Source of the DNA: Epithemia pelagica
Lineage: Eukaryota; Bacillariophyta; Bacillariophyceae; Surirellales; Surirellaceae
Length of the DNA stretch: 64,000 nt
Direction of reading: 5' to 3'
NCBI GenBank assembly: GCA_946965045.2
Contig: OX337239.1
Location: forward strand, 2,542,001-2,606,000
In this document: piece after piece, positions 32,501-43,892 of the stretch
Position numbering within the stretch: the first letter of the stretch is position 1
How the letters are laid out: each line of letters begins with the position of its first letter
The notes under the pieces: model-generated
The model's database searches: none
Told to the model about the DNA's origin: nothing
Seen by the model: only the letters and a program-made list of their open reading frames with translations
Made by a program: the position numbers and the translations under genes

Positions 32501-33831
32501 TCCGTCTACTTCAAATACCGAGCGTTTTTTCCTAGCGATAAAAGTCTCGTTGGTTTTTCACTTCTCATCAGTTGCAAAAAACAAATTTTGGTTTCCCCAC
32601 CTTCACTCTTTTTGGCCGTGTTTGTCTCTTGTAAGTAACCTCATCTGATGCCCTGCTCCATTATCATTGCTCTTGTTATGTTTTTGTTGTTGATGACCAA
32701 AACTTGGCATCAATCGACCCGGAATCCATTGCAATCACCTCCTCCACATTTTCCAATTTTCCATCAAAATTTCCCCCACTTGTCTCATTCGTTTCCTCCA
32801 TCGCTTTTCTTGCGACTTAAAAGCGACCATTCACCGTGTGTTGATTTGTCTGATCCGACAGATTAACCTGTCAAATTTCCATCTGACATATTGCTCAACA
32901 AGAGACTCAAACTCACGTTTTTCTTAATTTTATTCTAATTTGTCTACTACAAATTAACACATACACGTGTAACTACATGTGTACACGTGTAACATGACAC
33001 ATTCACGTGTATCTTTCATCATTCCAATGGGTTATGATACCGGGTCACCCTGTCACACTCATGCTGTCACACCAAACATCAGACAGCAAATCACCTCTTC
33101 TCTTCCAATCCAAGGAAACGGTCTATCTTCTTCTTTCCTGGTGGTTTCTCCTTCAAGATTCAATACGACACGTAATCTGTCTGTCGCAAACGACAGTTTA
33201 GTAGTTTGGACAGCTTGTGGATGGAGACGACAGTGTGGTAGCTCTTCCAACAGATTACGTTCCCCATGGCCAGGAAAGTAAGGAAGAAGTCAAGATCCAA
33301 GGGTTTGGATGAGGATGACGTAGCTTTGCTACGACCATTGCTCGACCAGTTGAAAAAATCCAACGATGATACGCGTGGAAAGAAAAGGAAGCGACCGTCT
33401 AAGCGTTATCCTAAACAATGACAACAGTACAACGATCAGGAATCGTCATCATCATCTTCTTCTTCTGCCGAGTCAGAAAAATCATGATCTATGGATTTGT
33501 CATCCGCAACACCTGACTGATGTGGAGGGCGTTTTAGCGAAACAACAACGGGGACAGGAGGTTGTTAACTATCACTATTTGGACTCTTCCATGCTACCGG
33601 AGCTGCTGCTGTCTGAGTCATTGTTGGAACGCTCATTGAATCCGGACTGTCCCTTCGCTTCATTCCACCCGCTATTGTTGTTCGAACCATGGTCCTCGTC
33701 AGATGCTTGCTTCAATTCGTGTTGACGCGTGCCCATTCTCTCGATGTCCATTGATGTCTCTGTTGCTCCTGAACATCGGTTTTTCAAGAACTTCAAGAGT
33801 GCGCCCTTTTTACGTGTGACATATCAAAAAT
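32501..33831. other. No confident gene; CACGTG-rich patch
   Basis: Short frames only. Around 32960-33012 the motif CACGTGTA occurs three times in 50 bp. On the minus strand 33575-33796 there is a Ser/Asp/Glu-rich frame without domain signature. A short basic plus-strand frame is listed separately. Confidence 0.4.
33266..33421 (+). CDS. Possible small basic protein (51 residues), unrecognised
   Basis: ATG 33266 to TGA 33421 codes a strongly basic peptide (MARKVRKKSRSKGLDEDD ... GKKRKRPSKRYPKQ) with a nuclear-signal-like KKRKR run. I know no family for it. It may be the C-terminal part of a larger degenerate protein or chance. Confidence 0.2.
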   Translation: MARKVRKKSRSKGLDEDDVALLRPLLDQLKKSNDDTRGKKRKRPSKRYPKQ

Positions 33832-33934
33832 GACTGTGGTGCGATACTATTGATCTATTGATTTTAACGCGACTGTGACGACTGTGATACGATACTATTG
33901 GTTTACTGATTTTAACACGACTGTGATGCGATAA
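33832..33934. repeat. Imperfect ~48-bp tandem repeat
   Basis: GACTGTG-ATACGATACTATTG followed by TTTACTGATTTTAACACG-type sequence begins at 33832 and again at 33880. A third partial GACTGTGATGCGATA is at 33919. Confidence 0.75.
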
Positions 33935-33959
33935 GGTGAAAAAGTACGATTCCCTATAC

Positions 33960-34241
33960 CTATGTTACCGGGGTGTACTTTGATGACATCATAGCACTAT
34001 AACAATGTCGGAAGAAAGGCATGTAGTTGTGAAAGTTCCCGAATGACATTGTAACCAGCCATTTTGACCAAACCAGCCATTTTGACCATGAGTCCTGGTC
34101 CATGACATGACAGAACGGTGAATTGTATTGCGATGACTCATAGGGATCTCGGAGTTCATTATACATCAACTCGGTGGCGTTTCTGATTATATCTTGTGCA
34201 TGTTTGGGGATAGTCCCTGGTCCCTTGCAATTCGGCTCCAA
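33960..34241 (-). CDS. Unrecognised protein fragment with an 18-bp internal duplication
   Basis: 93 codons with a protein-like composition (GPGTIPKHAQDIIRNATELMY, MSFGNFHNYMPFFRHCYSAMM). SKWLVW is repeated because of an 18-bp tandem duplication at 34054-34089. The start is arbitrary and no domain is recognised. It could be an exon or a decayed gene. Confidence 0.3.
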   Translation of the reverse strand: MEPNCKGPGTIPKHAQDIIRNATELMYNELRDPYESSQYNSPFCHVMDQDSWSKWLVWSKWLVTMSFGNFHNYMPFFRHCYSAMMSSKYTPVT

Positions 34242-34408
34242 TGGACTGTTTATTTGGGAAGGTGATGAAGGGGATTCGGCTGTCCGTTCTGCCTACTCAT
34301 ATTCCGCGTCGATGCGACTTCGAGTATAAATCTAGACAAAATGCTTCGCCCTTTGACAGGCAGTAAGCATCTTAGACACTTGCACAAACGCGGTCTCCGT
34401 TCCATTAT

Positions 34409-34437
34409 GACTCATGCCCTTTTTAAGGGCATGAGTC
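34409..34437. repeat. Hairpin built from the MITE end motif
   Basis: Arms GACTCATGCCCTT and AAGGGCATGAGTC (13 bp, perfect) around TTT. GGGCATGAG is also the terminal motif of the MITE at 29479-29970, so this may be a collapsed MITE (two ends joined). Confidence 0.7.
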
Positions 34438-34597
34438 GCTCCATTATTTTATCCAATGAACTTTCCTTCGTGTACATCGAACGACAGCTTCCTGTCTTCT
34501 GTCTTTTGGTACGGTTGAGCCGGAGCTGTTGTAAAACTGAGATGGAAAGTTTGTGATAATACAGCTCTATCAAGCGTAGTTGTGTTTTGAAGGAGAC

Positions 34598-37593
34598 CTA
34601 TTTTTTGGTAACGGACCAATATGGCTGGTACTCCACAACACCTGCCTCCATAGATAGACTGTCACCCTGTTGTTCCGCCTCCAGAAATGCCATGTACTTT
34701 CGCATGAGCAACAAATAGTTGCACTGAAAACCCAACAACCAGTCTTTTGATTCCCTGACTTGTCGGTTGAGGAACTCTACGTAAGAATCCTTTGCTAGGA
34801 ATGCTGCCAGAGCTTCACTGCGTAGGTCTTGATAGACACGAACCCGCTTTCCAGAGAAATCAAATGGATTGCCATGTTCATTTGTATCGGTTTTGTAAGT
34901 TCCGTAACAAACAGAGAGAAGCACATCGTATAGCCTTTGGTTACTTGTTTGTAATTCGAACGTAGGTTGTTGGATGAAAGACAAGTTGGGGCGCTCAAGG
35001 TAGGTGAGCACCAAATCGGGAAAAACGGGCAGTCACCCGTGTGAAGGTCGAACTCTGCCCTTGTTGGAATTGTAGACGTCGACCGGCTTGTAGATTGTCG
35101 AAAACACAAAGTAAGTTAGTGCACCGACGAATGGCACGCTTACTTTGATTTTCGTAGGAATCCAGCCATTTTTGCACTCTGCGCTCCATCGTCCATTTGG
35201 ATACGGACAACCCCATTCACACTGGTATCTGTGTGGCAAGTGAAAGCAAATGCCATAGCAAAGGGGACAAGTCGATGATTGTTTTGTTTTCGGACCCTCA
35301 AAATAAATTGCAAAAGACGTCCAATGAAAAGCGTAAACGAAGCATCAACGCATGACCGGACTTGGCGTCAGACATCTCGAGATTCTCTAATCTGCTGCTG
35401 TATCCGTTGCATGACATTAACGTTTTGTAATGGAAGGGAAGGCGTTGCTCAAAGTCGTTTGCAAGGGAGCCGGTTTCGGCTTCGGGCAGAAACTTCTCAA
35501 AAATGTTTGTGAAGCGTTCGAAGCAGTCCTCCATTCGTTCCAAGATGCGCTCGTCCATGTAATCGCAGTAGGGTTTTACGACGTCTGGTTCAAAAACAAG
35601 TGGAGGGGGTGCGTTCGCAGCTTCCTCTTTTGCCTCTCCAATACCCCGGAGATAATCGTCTTTTGCGTGTGCCATTTTATAGTTGTATTTGCAACGCTCC
35701 CACACACCTTTCAATTCCGAAAGTAGAAACCGATCGCCGGTCGTTTCCTGAACCAGACGATGTAGCAGGGTAGCCTGGTCGTCGCCACTGTCTTTCAATG
35801 CCCTGAAATGGGACAGCCAATTGCGGTCCGGTGGATGGTAGTCTGCCTTGACAAAGATACTCTGCGGGAATGAAAATAGTTTAAACCACGTAAAGAGCTA
35901 GAGAAAGCAATCACTGGGGGGTGACAGTAGGTTACTCACCATCTGATGACAAAATGGGAAAGCAGATTCGAACTCCTTTTTGGTGATACTCTGACAACGC
36001 CTCCACAACAGCGTCGTATGTTTTGGAACCCGTAACGCTTTCGACGTCTGCGTTCTTATGTACCCATGCAATCAATTGCTTGTATTGTCGACCCTGGCAG
36101 GACACAATCAGAACATAATGCGATTGATTCGTCTTGTCGCGAACCTTGGTCCATTTCTTGGAATATTTTGGAGGCAGGGTAGTGTCGTCGAAGAAAAGGA
36201 CGATAGGCAGGTTTTCCTTGATGAACCACAGATCCTCCAACAATAGTGTCCGCAAGGCAAACGACGTGACAAGTTGCAAGGGTGCTGGTGCAGCGTCTGT
36301 CGCATTTGATGGATTGTTGTTGCTTACTTCTGTGAAGCCGATAACTCAACTTCGTCGCGTTTCCGTTTGGTGTTTGTGGTTTTAAAACGCCGTTGGTTGG
36401 ACAAGCCAGTAGGGTGTAGTTCTTTGCCCTCTTCATGATTTGGGCACAGTTGTTTTTCACAAGGGTAAGGGTCGAGTGTTGATTGCTATCATGAGTTTCG
36501 GTGACAAGGATTAACGGAGGCTGTGTGGACGCAGGACCAGGATTGGTACATGGAAGGGGAGCAATCCGACGCAAACGTATAAGGAACGAGCCCTCCGTGA
36601 CATTCCTCAGCTGAACGTTGAGGTTTGGAGGAGGTGGTTTCTTTCCTTGTACTGGTGCACGTGATGGTGCACGTGTTAGAACAAGAGGAGTATCGATGGT
36701 CTGGGGAGGGGGATCCACGGGTGGGTTGGAGGTACCGGAGAGGGGCGACGACGGTGCCGTATTGTCGGATGGAGGGATGGTGGTGTTTATTTCGTTTGGC
36801 GGGCGACGAAATTGCACTTCAATAGCTGGGAGAAGATTCATTTGTTTGGGCGGGGACGATTGTGTCCCGTATTGCATCGGTCCGAAGGAATGTTGGCAAT
36901 GCCAAACATTGAAACAAAAGGACGATACCTTGGAATGCACCAACGCCACGGGTTGAGCCACTGTTGTAGGATTGGCGGGCGATGGCCCAATGGTTGTCAG
37001 TGGGAAAGCTGCAGAAAAGGTCGCTGGTTGTTGTGCAGATGAACTGGAATGCCTTAGGTTACTGCGGTCGGATGTGGACGGAATGATGGACAGGTCACTT
37101 GCATTGCCACTGGGAAGGAGGGTGGACGGTTCAGAGAAGCTGGTGTCGGACGGTTGGGCGATGTTGGGGGCTCGCTGGTGATCGTCGTTACCACCACTAG
37201 GAGTTTGATATTCTTTGCCACCATCCTCGTCATCGGTAGGATCCCAATCCTGCTCAGGAATATCGGGGTAGTTGGGTGAGGTTGGATCGGTCGGAGGGGA
37301 ACGTTCGTCCTTTGTAACAGACGCTGGAGAAGGAGCAGTGGGTTCCGACGCGGAGGGTCGAGTTTCGGCGATAATGGTGTCCTTGCTGGCGCCTTCAATA
37401 CTGCTTGATATGGACGTTGCTTTCGTCCCGGCTTCACCATAACGCTCTCTAACTTCATGTTGCGACCGACGGTGACGCTTGTGGGATGAGGAAGACTTGA
37501 CATGGTAGGTCCTCTCACCTCCACCCACGGTGGTGGATGCGGTGAATTGATGAGAGAAGAAAATGGATTTTTTGTCATAATCGAGAAATCCAT
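34598..37593 (-). CDS. Unrecognised multi-part gene, possibly a transposase of an unknown element
   Basis: A run of minus-strand frames that look like real coding. The first (about 37593-36328) is a long Ser/Pro/Asp-rich region. Next comes 36296-35932 with LPIVLFFDDTTLPPKYSKKW, HYVLIVSCQGRQYKQLIAW and GVRICFPILSSDG; then 35860-35298 (FVKADYHPPDRNWLSHF, ERCKYNYKMAHAKDDYLRG); then 35216-34995 (AIRRCTNLLCVFDNLQAGR); then 35014-34598 (acidic, YLLLMRKYMAFLEAEQ). Joins would be short introns or frameshifts: a 31-nt GT-AG gap at 36297-36327 is phase-consistent but very short, and the others are unclear. FFDDTTLP and CVFDNLQ could be the two Asp of a DDE nuclease, but this is a guess. I recognise no family. 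Confidence 0.4.
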
Positions 37594-37748
37594 GTCGCGC
37601 TTTGAGGGCGAGTATGCGAATGTACCTCTACCAATTCACGAGCGGGACTCGCCCTTCCGCTAAGGGGGAACGAGTAAGTAAACTAACAGCAGGAATGAAC
37701 ATACACTACATAGCTAGGCTAGAATAGTCTAGAAAAACGCTTAAAAAG

Positions 37749-37818
37749 TGGGCAGCCGGGAATCGAACCCAGTGCGTTGACCTAGGGCCGGTCATGTACT
37801 ACCACTGTACCATACCCA
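37749..37818 (-). tRNA. tRNA-like sequence, Gly-CCC-like, probably not functional
   Basis: On the minus strand TGGGTAT...CTGCCCA can form an acceptor arm (6 of 7 pairs). A GTAC/GTAC D-stem, a perfect 5-bp anticodon stem (TGACC/GGTCA) and a T-arm CTGGG-TTCGATT-CCCGG follow. CTTTTT comes right after, as a pol III terminator would. The anticodon loop is GGCCCTA, lacking the invariant T33, and one base is missing before the D-stem. It is exactly where the copia B RNase H frame breaks off, so it is more likely a pseudo-tRNA or SINE head. Confidence 0.5.
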
Positions 37819-40800
37819 GGGTACTTTCCGGCTGCATCGAGTTCTTAAACACAGATTCATTGTCGCAAAACACATTTGTCTCTCCATCCAACGGGATACC
37901 CATCATTCGAAACTTATAACAAAATGCTTCAATCATTTCAATGGCAGTTTTCATCGCCACGAACTCACTGCCAAATGTAGACGTCTCAACAGTGTTTTGT
38001 CGTTTTGAGTACCACATGATCGGTGCTCGTTGCAAGAACAGTAGGACTCCTTTTTGAGAGCGCCGTGTGACACGACATCCAGCATGATCAGCATCGACAA
38101 AGCAAGTTGTGGTGACAGCGTTTCCACGCGGTGCTGGTGCGTTTGGCGGAATCGGCTCGGCAGCATCAGGATAATACTCAGACCAATCCGGTCGGGTAAA
38201 ACGTGACTCGTCGAAGTCAGGAGTTGTGTCGTCGAACACAATGGCGGATTTATCGTTCTTCTTCAGATACGCGAAGATGTGCAACGTTTGCTCGAGATGT
38301 CCTTCTCGTGGGTTCGCCATAAAACGGGACATATGGGAGACTGCGGTTGTAATGTCGATACGACCGAGTTCAACAATCCAACGGAGAATACCGATCAGTC
38401 CTTGGTAATAGTTCGCACGTCTTGCGTCGAGTTCAGGAGTTGCATCCAATTCCGGGCGATATCCATCGGCGATCAGCGTCGTCACTTTTGACTTCAGCTT
38501 TTCTCCGGATTTCTCCAGTTCCGTTTCGACTTCGGCAAGAGCACGCTAACAATACTTGTCAGCGGACATGGCCCAACGATCACGGTTCGACGGATCGTGC
38601 GTGTCGGGTATGGTATAACGCCCTATTTCGGATCCCAAGTATTCGTCTGGCGGTTTGATACTGTCGGGTTTGATCGTATAGCGCCTCTGCAGGTCCTGCA
38701 TCACGGTTTTGGGATCATAACTAACAATCAACAGATCATCAATATAGACCAAAACATACTTGTAATACTGGAACCCATCAGATGGTCGAGTGTTCGCTCG
38801 AAGCCATACATCCGGATCAGCTTGACACATCTTAAATCCCATATCGCGGAGCGTTGCGGCGATGTGATCACGCCACCTTGCGGCAGACCTTTTGAGACCA
38901 TATAATGCGCGCACTATCAGTGCAGGTTGTCCAACCTTATCTGGTCCAAATTCGAGTCCCGCGGTGGTATAGGTCTTTTCTTTAGTCGGTGCGTTGAGAT
39001 ATGCATTTTGCACGTCCCCGACGAGAACATCTAGACCATTTAGTGCAGCGATAGTGAAAGCAATGCGTACGCTATCGCGTGATACCACACTAGAATAAGT
39101 CGATTCTTTGGGTGGATCAGTTTTGTGGCCTCCGGCCACTAACCGTGCTTTTCGTTGCAGGTCTGATTTGATATCAAAAACCATATGACAGGGAATATGC
39201 TTGTATCCAGAAGGCACTTCGCCATCAGCTGGAAATTCGAAAGCAATGCCAACGTTCTTCATTTCTTTCTCAATAGCTTTACGCCAGAAGTCAGTCCCCG
39301 TTCGGCGGTCAATCGCCAGGGCTTCTTCCACAGAGTGGGGCAACTCAATGCCATACTTGTGCGTTCGCTTCCAATAACGTGACTTTACCTTTTTGATAAT
39401 GCGGTCGCGTTTGCGAAGTGCACGTGGCACCCACCATGCGAAAGCAGGCTCTTTTGCGATGCCAGTGGATACTGCGTATTCGGCGGCTTCAATCATATTT
39501 CCATTCTTGACGTCTTTGAGCGGCAGCCAAACAGTCGATTGATCGGACAGTTCACATTGCAATTCCCAGCCTTTCGTTGTGTGGTGTGATGTGCCGTCAA
39601 GGAACGATGCGTCTGTTCGCTTAACTGCGGTCTCATCACTGCGGTGACCCACAATGACTTTCGATGTGTTGAACGCATTGCCCTCCGGGTCAACTTGCGA
39701 ATACAGATTCTCTGCGATCATATTGGTTGCATACGACTCGACCGATCCATCTGGAAACTGTACGTCGTAGTACCGGGTATCAAGGATTGGGTTTGCGTCG
39801 CGCTGACCAATAGGTCGCCCATGAGCATCTTTCGTGCGTCCAATGATTTTCGCTCGAGCGCTTTCACCTCCTCGCGGCAGCATGACTTCAGCGGTGAGGT
39901 ATTCGTCTAGTTCCTCCGGCGTGTACGCGTCGGATTCCAGGGCTTCGGCCTCTGGGAACAAGGGCTTTAGAAGTTCACCTTCGTCAAAGAGGTCTGGGGG
40001 TGGATCGCTCCCAGTTGTGCCATCAGGCGGCATCATAGTCCAACAACTGCTGATGAATCGTCGGATTCTTCAGGTCGTCTTCCGGAATGGCCCACACATC
40101 TTTCCGTGTGACATGATTGCCCTCTTGCGTTAGGATTTCATAGGCCATATCATCGGTGCAATCATCGGCTAAGCCCAACCATCGGCCAATCAGTCTTTTT
40201 TCGAAGGGAAACTGTGCCATGGGCATGCGATAATACACCGGCTGATAGAATTGGAACATGGCTAATGGAGAGATGTCTGGCGTTGAGCCAATTACATGCT
40301 CAAACGGTGTCCGTCCATCTAATTTAGGGATATCGGATGCCGTGAGTTGCCGTACGTGTGTGCACCATTTAAGAGCATAGCTCCATAAACGTCATGGTGC
40401 GCCGGTCGTCCTCATAATTTTGACAACTCCCTTTTTTAGTTCGCGAATGCTCGCTTCGGCGGCGTTCTGCCATGGACTATAAGGAACCGTTTTCTCCATC
40501 TTTATGCGGTACTCGTTGCATATTTCACGGGACTTCCCTAGGAACAATTCTCGGGCACCATCAGATACCATTGTTTGGGGAATCCCTACATTGTGAATCA
40601 AAGACAACAATCCTTCAGGATGTTGCTTTTTGGACTTCCAGGGATAAACGTGGTCGAATCCTTTGCCGTCTGTAAAGATCGAGGCGCCCGTGTCCCCGTT
40701 CAGTGATACTTCCTTGGCAAACATCTCGTCCGAGAACCAACGGCCTTTCACATTAGGGAATTTGAGCCACGGTGCCTTCTTACGGACCTTACGCTCAGAT

Positions 40801-41729
40801 GGGATTAATACGTTTCGTACTCCAGCCTGCGTCGTCACTTTAAGCGTATTCTTCGCTTTGGGTAAACCAATGCCCCAACGTTGTGACAGTACGGCTGCGT
40901 CAAGCACTCCCTTTCCAGCAGGATCGGCTGGGGAAGACTCGTTAGCAGTCTTGATCATGTACAGCCGACGTTCACGTTTGTCCTCCGGGACTACATCAGG
41001 CTCCTCCTTCTCTGGATGAACAGTGACCGTCGCTATTAAGCGTTCGTACAGGTCGTCGCCTTGTGCGTCGGCGTCCAGATCGGGTGATGGATTGGCAAAA
41101 GCATGCTGGTACGTTCGCACTGCTTTGATGAGTCGTGGAATGGAGGATGCGGCAATCGAATTCGGATCGCCATTGCGAACGACAGTAGCGGCAGCTACAC
41201 CCAGTTTCTTCTCCGCGTCCGCAAAGGCGGTAGAACGAGGTTGCCATGGGCTATCGGCAGTTAGCACAACTTGTGGCAAGTGTTCCAGCTCGTCAGAAGT
41301 GGGTTTGCGAGTGGCGAAACCGCTTATCACACCAGCCATGGTAAGCGGGATGGTGAGATCGGCATCCGGTACGTGGATACTATGCGTGCTGTGCGGGTCA
41401 AACTGTTTAGGTACGTCGTTGACAACGATGCCATGGGCACGCATCTGGTTTGGACAGAGTAACGAACTGCCCATACGGTCCCCTAAAAACAATGCTTGGT
41501 GGATAACAAGCAAGTAAGACTGGTTTTCGCTGTCAGTCCAGACAGTAGCAACAGTCGCAATAGGGACATTGGTCAGCGGGTTATATTCCTCCGCGAACGG
41601 ATGCACACTGATATAGCGGTGGGCTTCGGAGAGCATTGCGAAGTCTCTTCCCACGGCACAGGTGTCCGCATGTGAGTCCAACTCACAGGTGAGCTCAATG
41701 GTCTCAACACCATATTCGTCGGTGTTCAT
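37819..41729 (-). pseudogene. Copia B pol (protease, integrase, RT, RNase H), inactivated and 3'-truncated
   Basis: Minus-strand order: protease (CELDSHADTCAVG), integrase (DGARELF, VPYSPWQNAAEASIRELKK), a TGA at 40392-40394, RT (HMVFDIKSDLQRKARLVAGG, YVLVYIDDLLIV), a TAG at 38546-38548, and RNase H (CFVDADHAGCRVTRRS, STFGSEFVAM, FCDNESVFKN). A frameshift lies near 40030. The integrase-before-RT order defines Ty1/copia. The frame stops at QPESTL where the tRNA-like sequence begins, so the end of RNase H and the 3' LTR are missing. Confidence 0.9.
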
Positions 41730-41858
41730 AGCACATAGACGATGTGCGAAACGTTAAGAATAACTATAATGGGTGCCTACATGTGCATTCGATTGAACAA
41801 TAAGATTCGTTTTATCAATTTTTACTGCTTCGGCAGCGGATACACAGGGCACACTCCA

Positions 41859-43163
41859 TCAGGAGGAAGAAGACAGGTTGGCAGACTTGTCAGAGACATT
41901 CGGGTCACGGACATCGAATTCAAGATCGGCGGAATAACGACCGCATACATTACGCCTTCGCTCTGCGGCAGCCAATTGTCCATTGGCAAGCATAGTGTAT
42001 TTTAAAGCTTCGTCGAACACTTCCCATTCGTCGGCATCGTAGTGACCAGCATGAACGCGGTCCTTCTTCTTCTTGCTCTTTTTCTGATTGCGCCCTTTGC
42101 CCTTTCCTTTGCTTGGGGTGGTACTAGCAGCGGCGATCTTGCGAGAGTCGTCCTGCGTTTCGGTTTTGGCGGCACTGTGCACAGTCAAGAAGTATTGCTG
42201 GCACGCTTCGAAGTTCTCCAACTTCTCCTGGTCACCGTTGACGACGGTCTTTGCTTGGACGAGCGTCGGATCGGTGATCCCATTCATGAAATCGGTCACT
42301 TTTTTCGTTTCCGCGACCGTTTCGCCAAGCTCCTCCAGGGTGTTGTGCGCATGTTGGTGACGGTGGATGTAGTCATGGAAGCGGTACTTCCCTCGTCCTG
42401 TAAACTTAGCATTTGCGATCTGCGCATAAGCCTGTTTCTTGCGCAGGATGCTCACGGCCTGTCCAGTGGCTTGCCGCTTGACATTTAGGTAGGCCTCACG
42501 GCCGTCCTTCGATTTCGCATGCGTTTTAGCAAACGTCTATGCCGGGCCATCGTAGATAAGAGGGTAGTACAGCTCATACACTCTGCGTCGGTCGGCTTTG
42601 TACTGGTCCCCCTCATGACGAGTGGTCGCGACTAGGTCGTCGTCAATGCAGTCGTAATCGGCGGTTAGTGCGTCGTCCGGTACGTCGGACTCCTCACGCA
42701 ATACGTAGGTGAGCGGCACTCCCGTTGTCGGATTACGGTGCTGACCCAAGTACGTGCGCCACATTCCGTCGTGACGTTCCCAATCGGCAAAGTTTGTTAG
42801 CCTTTTGGGTGGTACTGGGTCATCCTGACCATCAGTGGTGGTGGCATTCGCGAGTTCCGTTACGCGTCTCATCCACTTGGTGATTACGTCACCAGTATAA
42901 CCACCAGCATCAAGGTTTTGACCACGGACAGAACGATATTCCAACCACATTCGGAAGCCAAGGAACTTCAGGTTGAACTGGTAGGGTAGGGTGACACCGT
43001 CGGGTAGGTTCTTGGCTAATGTCTTCAGCATGGGCTTTACTTCGTTGATGGGAAACTCAAGGAACTGATCCGTTGTTGTGAAGCCCTGTTGCGTTAGGTG
43101 CTCAACGGTGGCATTGTCGTAGCCACAGCGGCCCAGTGCAGTACGGAAGGCATTTGCGGCCAT
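41859..43163 (-). pseudogene. Copia B gag with one amber stop
   Basis: From ATG 43163 (MAANAFRTALGRCGYDNATV) the frame runs to TAG 42537-42539 after YDGPA. It then continues in the same frame (TFAKTHAKSKDGREAYLN ... SILRKKQAYAQI) to 41859. The C-terminal part has a Lys-rich nuclear-signal-like cluster (KGKGKGRNQKKSKKKK). The N-terminal half is homologous to the gag fragment at 31991. Confidence 0.88.
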
Positions 43164-43302
43164 GGTTCAAGGGTCGGATGAAGGGTAGGAGGGTAGTAGA
43201 AGGTCAAACGGATGGCAAGGGAAGGCTTGTTCTTGTGCAGAAATTTGCAATTGTGATGAGAGGAGCGAATTTCTGTGAGCCAACAATCTGCGAGTGAATC
43301 GG

Positions 43303-43390
43303 CGAGTAGTCGTCCGGCGATTCCGCGAGCGAGCGAGTTGGCGATCGGCGAATCCGCGAGTCGGCGAACCGGCGATTCCGCGAGCAAGCA
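43303..43390. repeat. Short GC-rich repeats in the copia B leader
   Basis: Variants of GGCGATTCCGCGAGC and GGCGAATCCGCGAGTC recur about every 23-25 bp, three to four times, in the untranslated leader between LTR and gag. Confidence 0.7.
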
Positions 43391-43659
43391 GGCACGTGTC
43401 AAAAGCCAGCAGGCTTATATAATTGAGTCGTACGGCGCGCGTGGATGGACGGTCCACGTGTACGAGCACGTGCACGGTACGTTGTGCAGTCGCAAGTCAC
43501 AAATTAGCGAGTGGGTCCCACAGTGACAAAAACAAGTCACAGAGATGACGCAAGCGAGCGAGTGACGAAGCCGCTTAGCGCGAACACCTCTCGAGCGTTG
43601 ATCAGGCGCTTGCCGTCCGGCGAACAGTGGGGAAACAACAGACAGTGGGTCTGATAAAC

Positions 43660-43778
43660 TGAATAAAAACTGACGGCCAGACGCAATATACGGCTTGCAA
43701 CAATCAAACTATCAGAAATTATGGTAACTAAACTAGGGGTGCCCTTTGGGGGCAAATCGCTCACGTAGGGGCCAAACA
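43660..43778 (-). repeat. 119-bp 5' LTR of copia B
   Basis: On the minus strand it starts TGTTTGGCCCC and ends TTTTTATTCA, followed by GTTTATCAGACCCAC. It matches the LTR at 31271-31389 in length and sequence with scattered differences. Confidence 0.82.
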
Positions 43779-43892
43779 GCGACCACGGTACCCACTAGCG
43801 AACACGCAACTAGGGGCCGGACGATGCCAGGCGATGCGTAGCGAGGCATGGCGAGGCCCTTCGTAGGTTACAAAGGGGGCGCCCGTGATTAT

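Noticed and set aside
36297-36327. 31-nt intron joining two frames of the unrecognised gene
   Set aside because: Phase fits GT-AG, but 31 nt is too short for a confident intron; a frameshift is equally likely.
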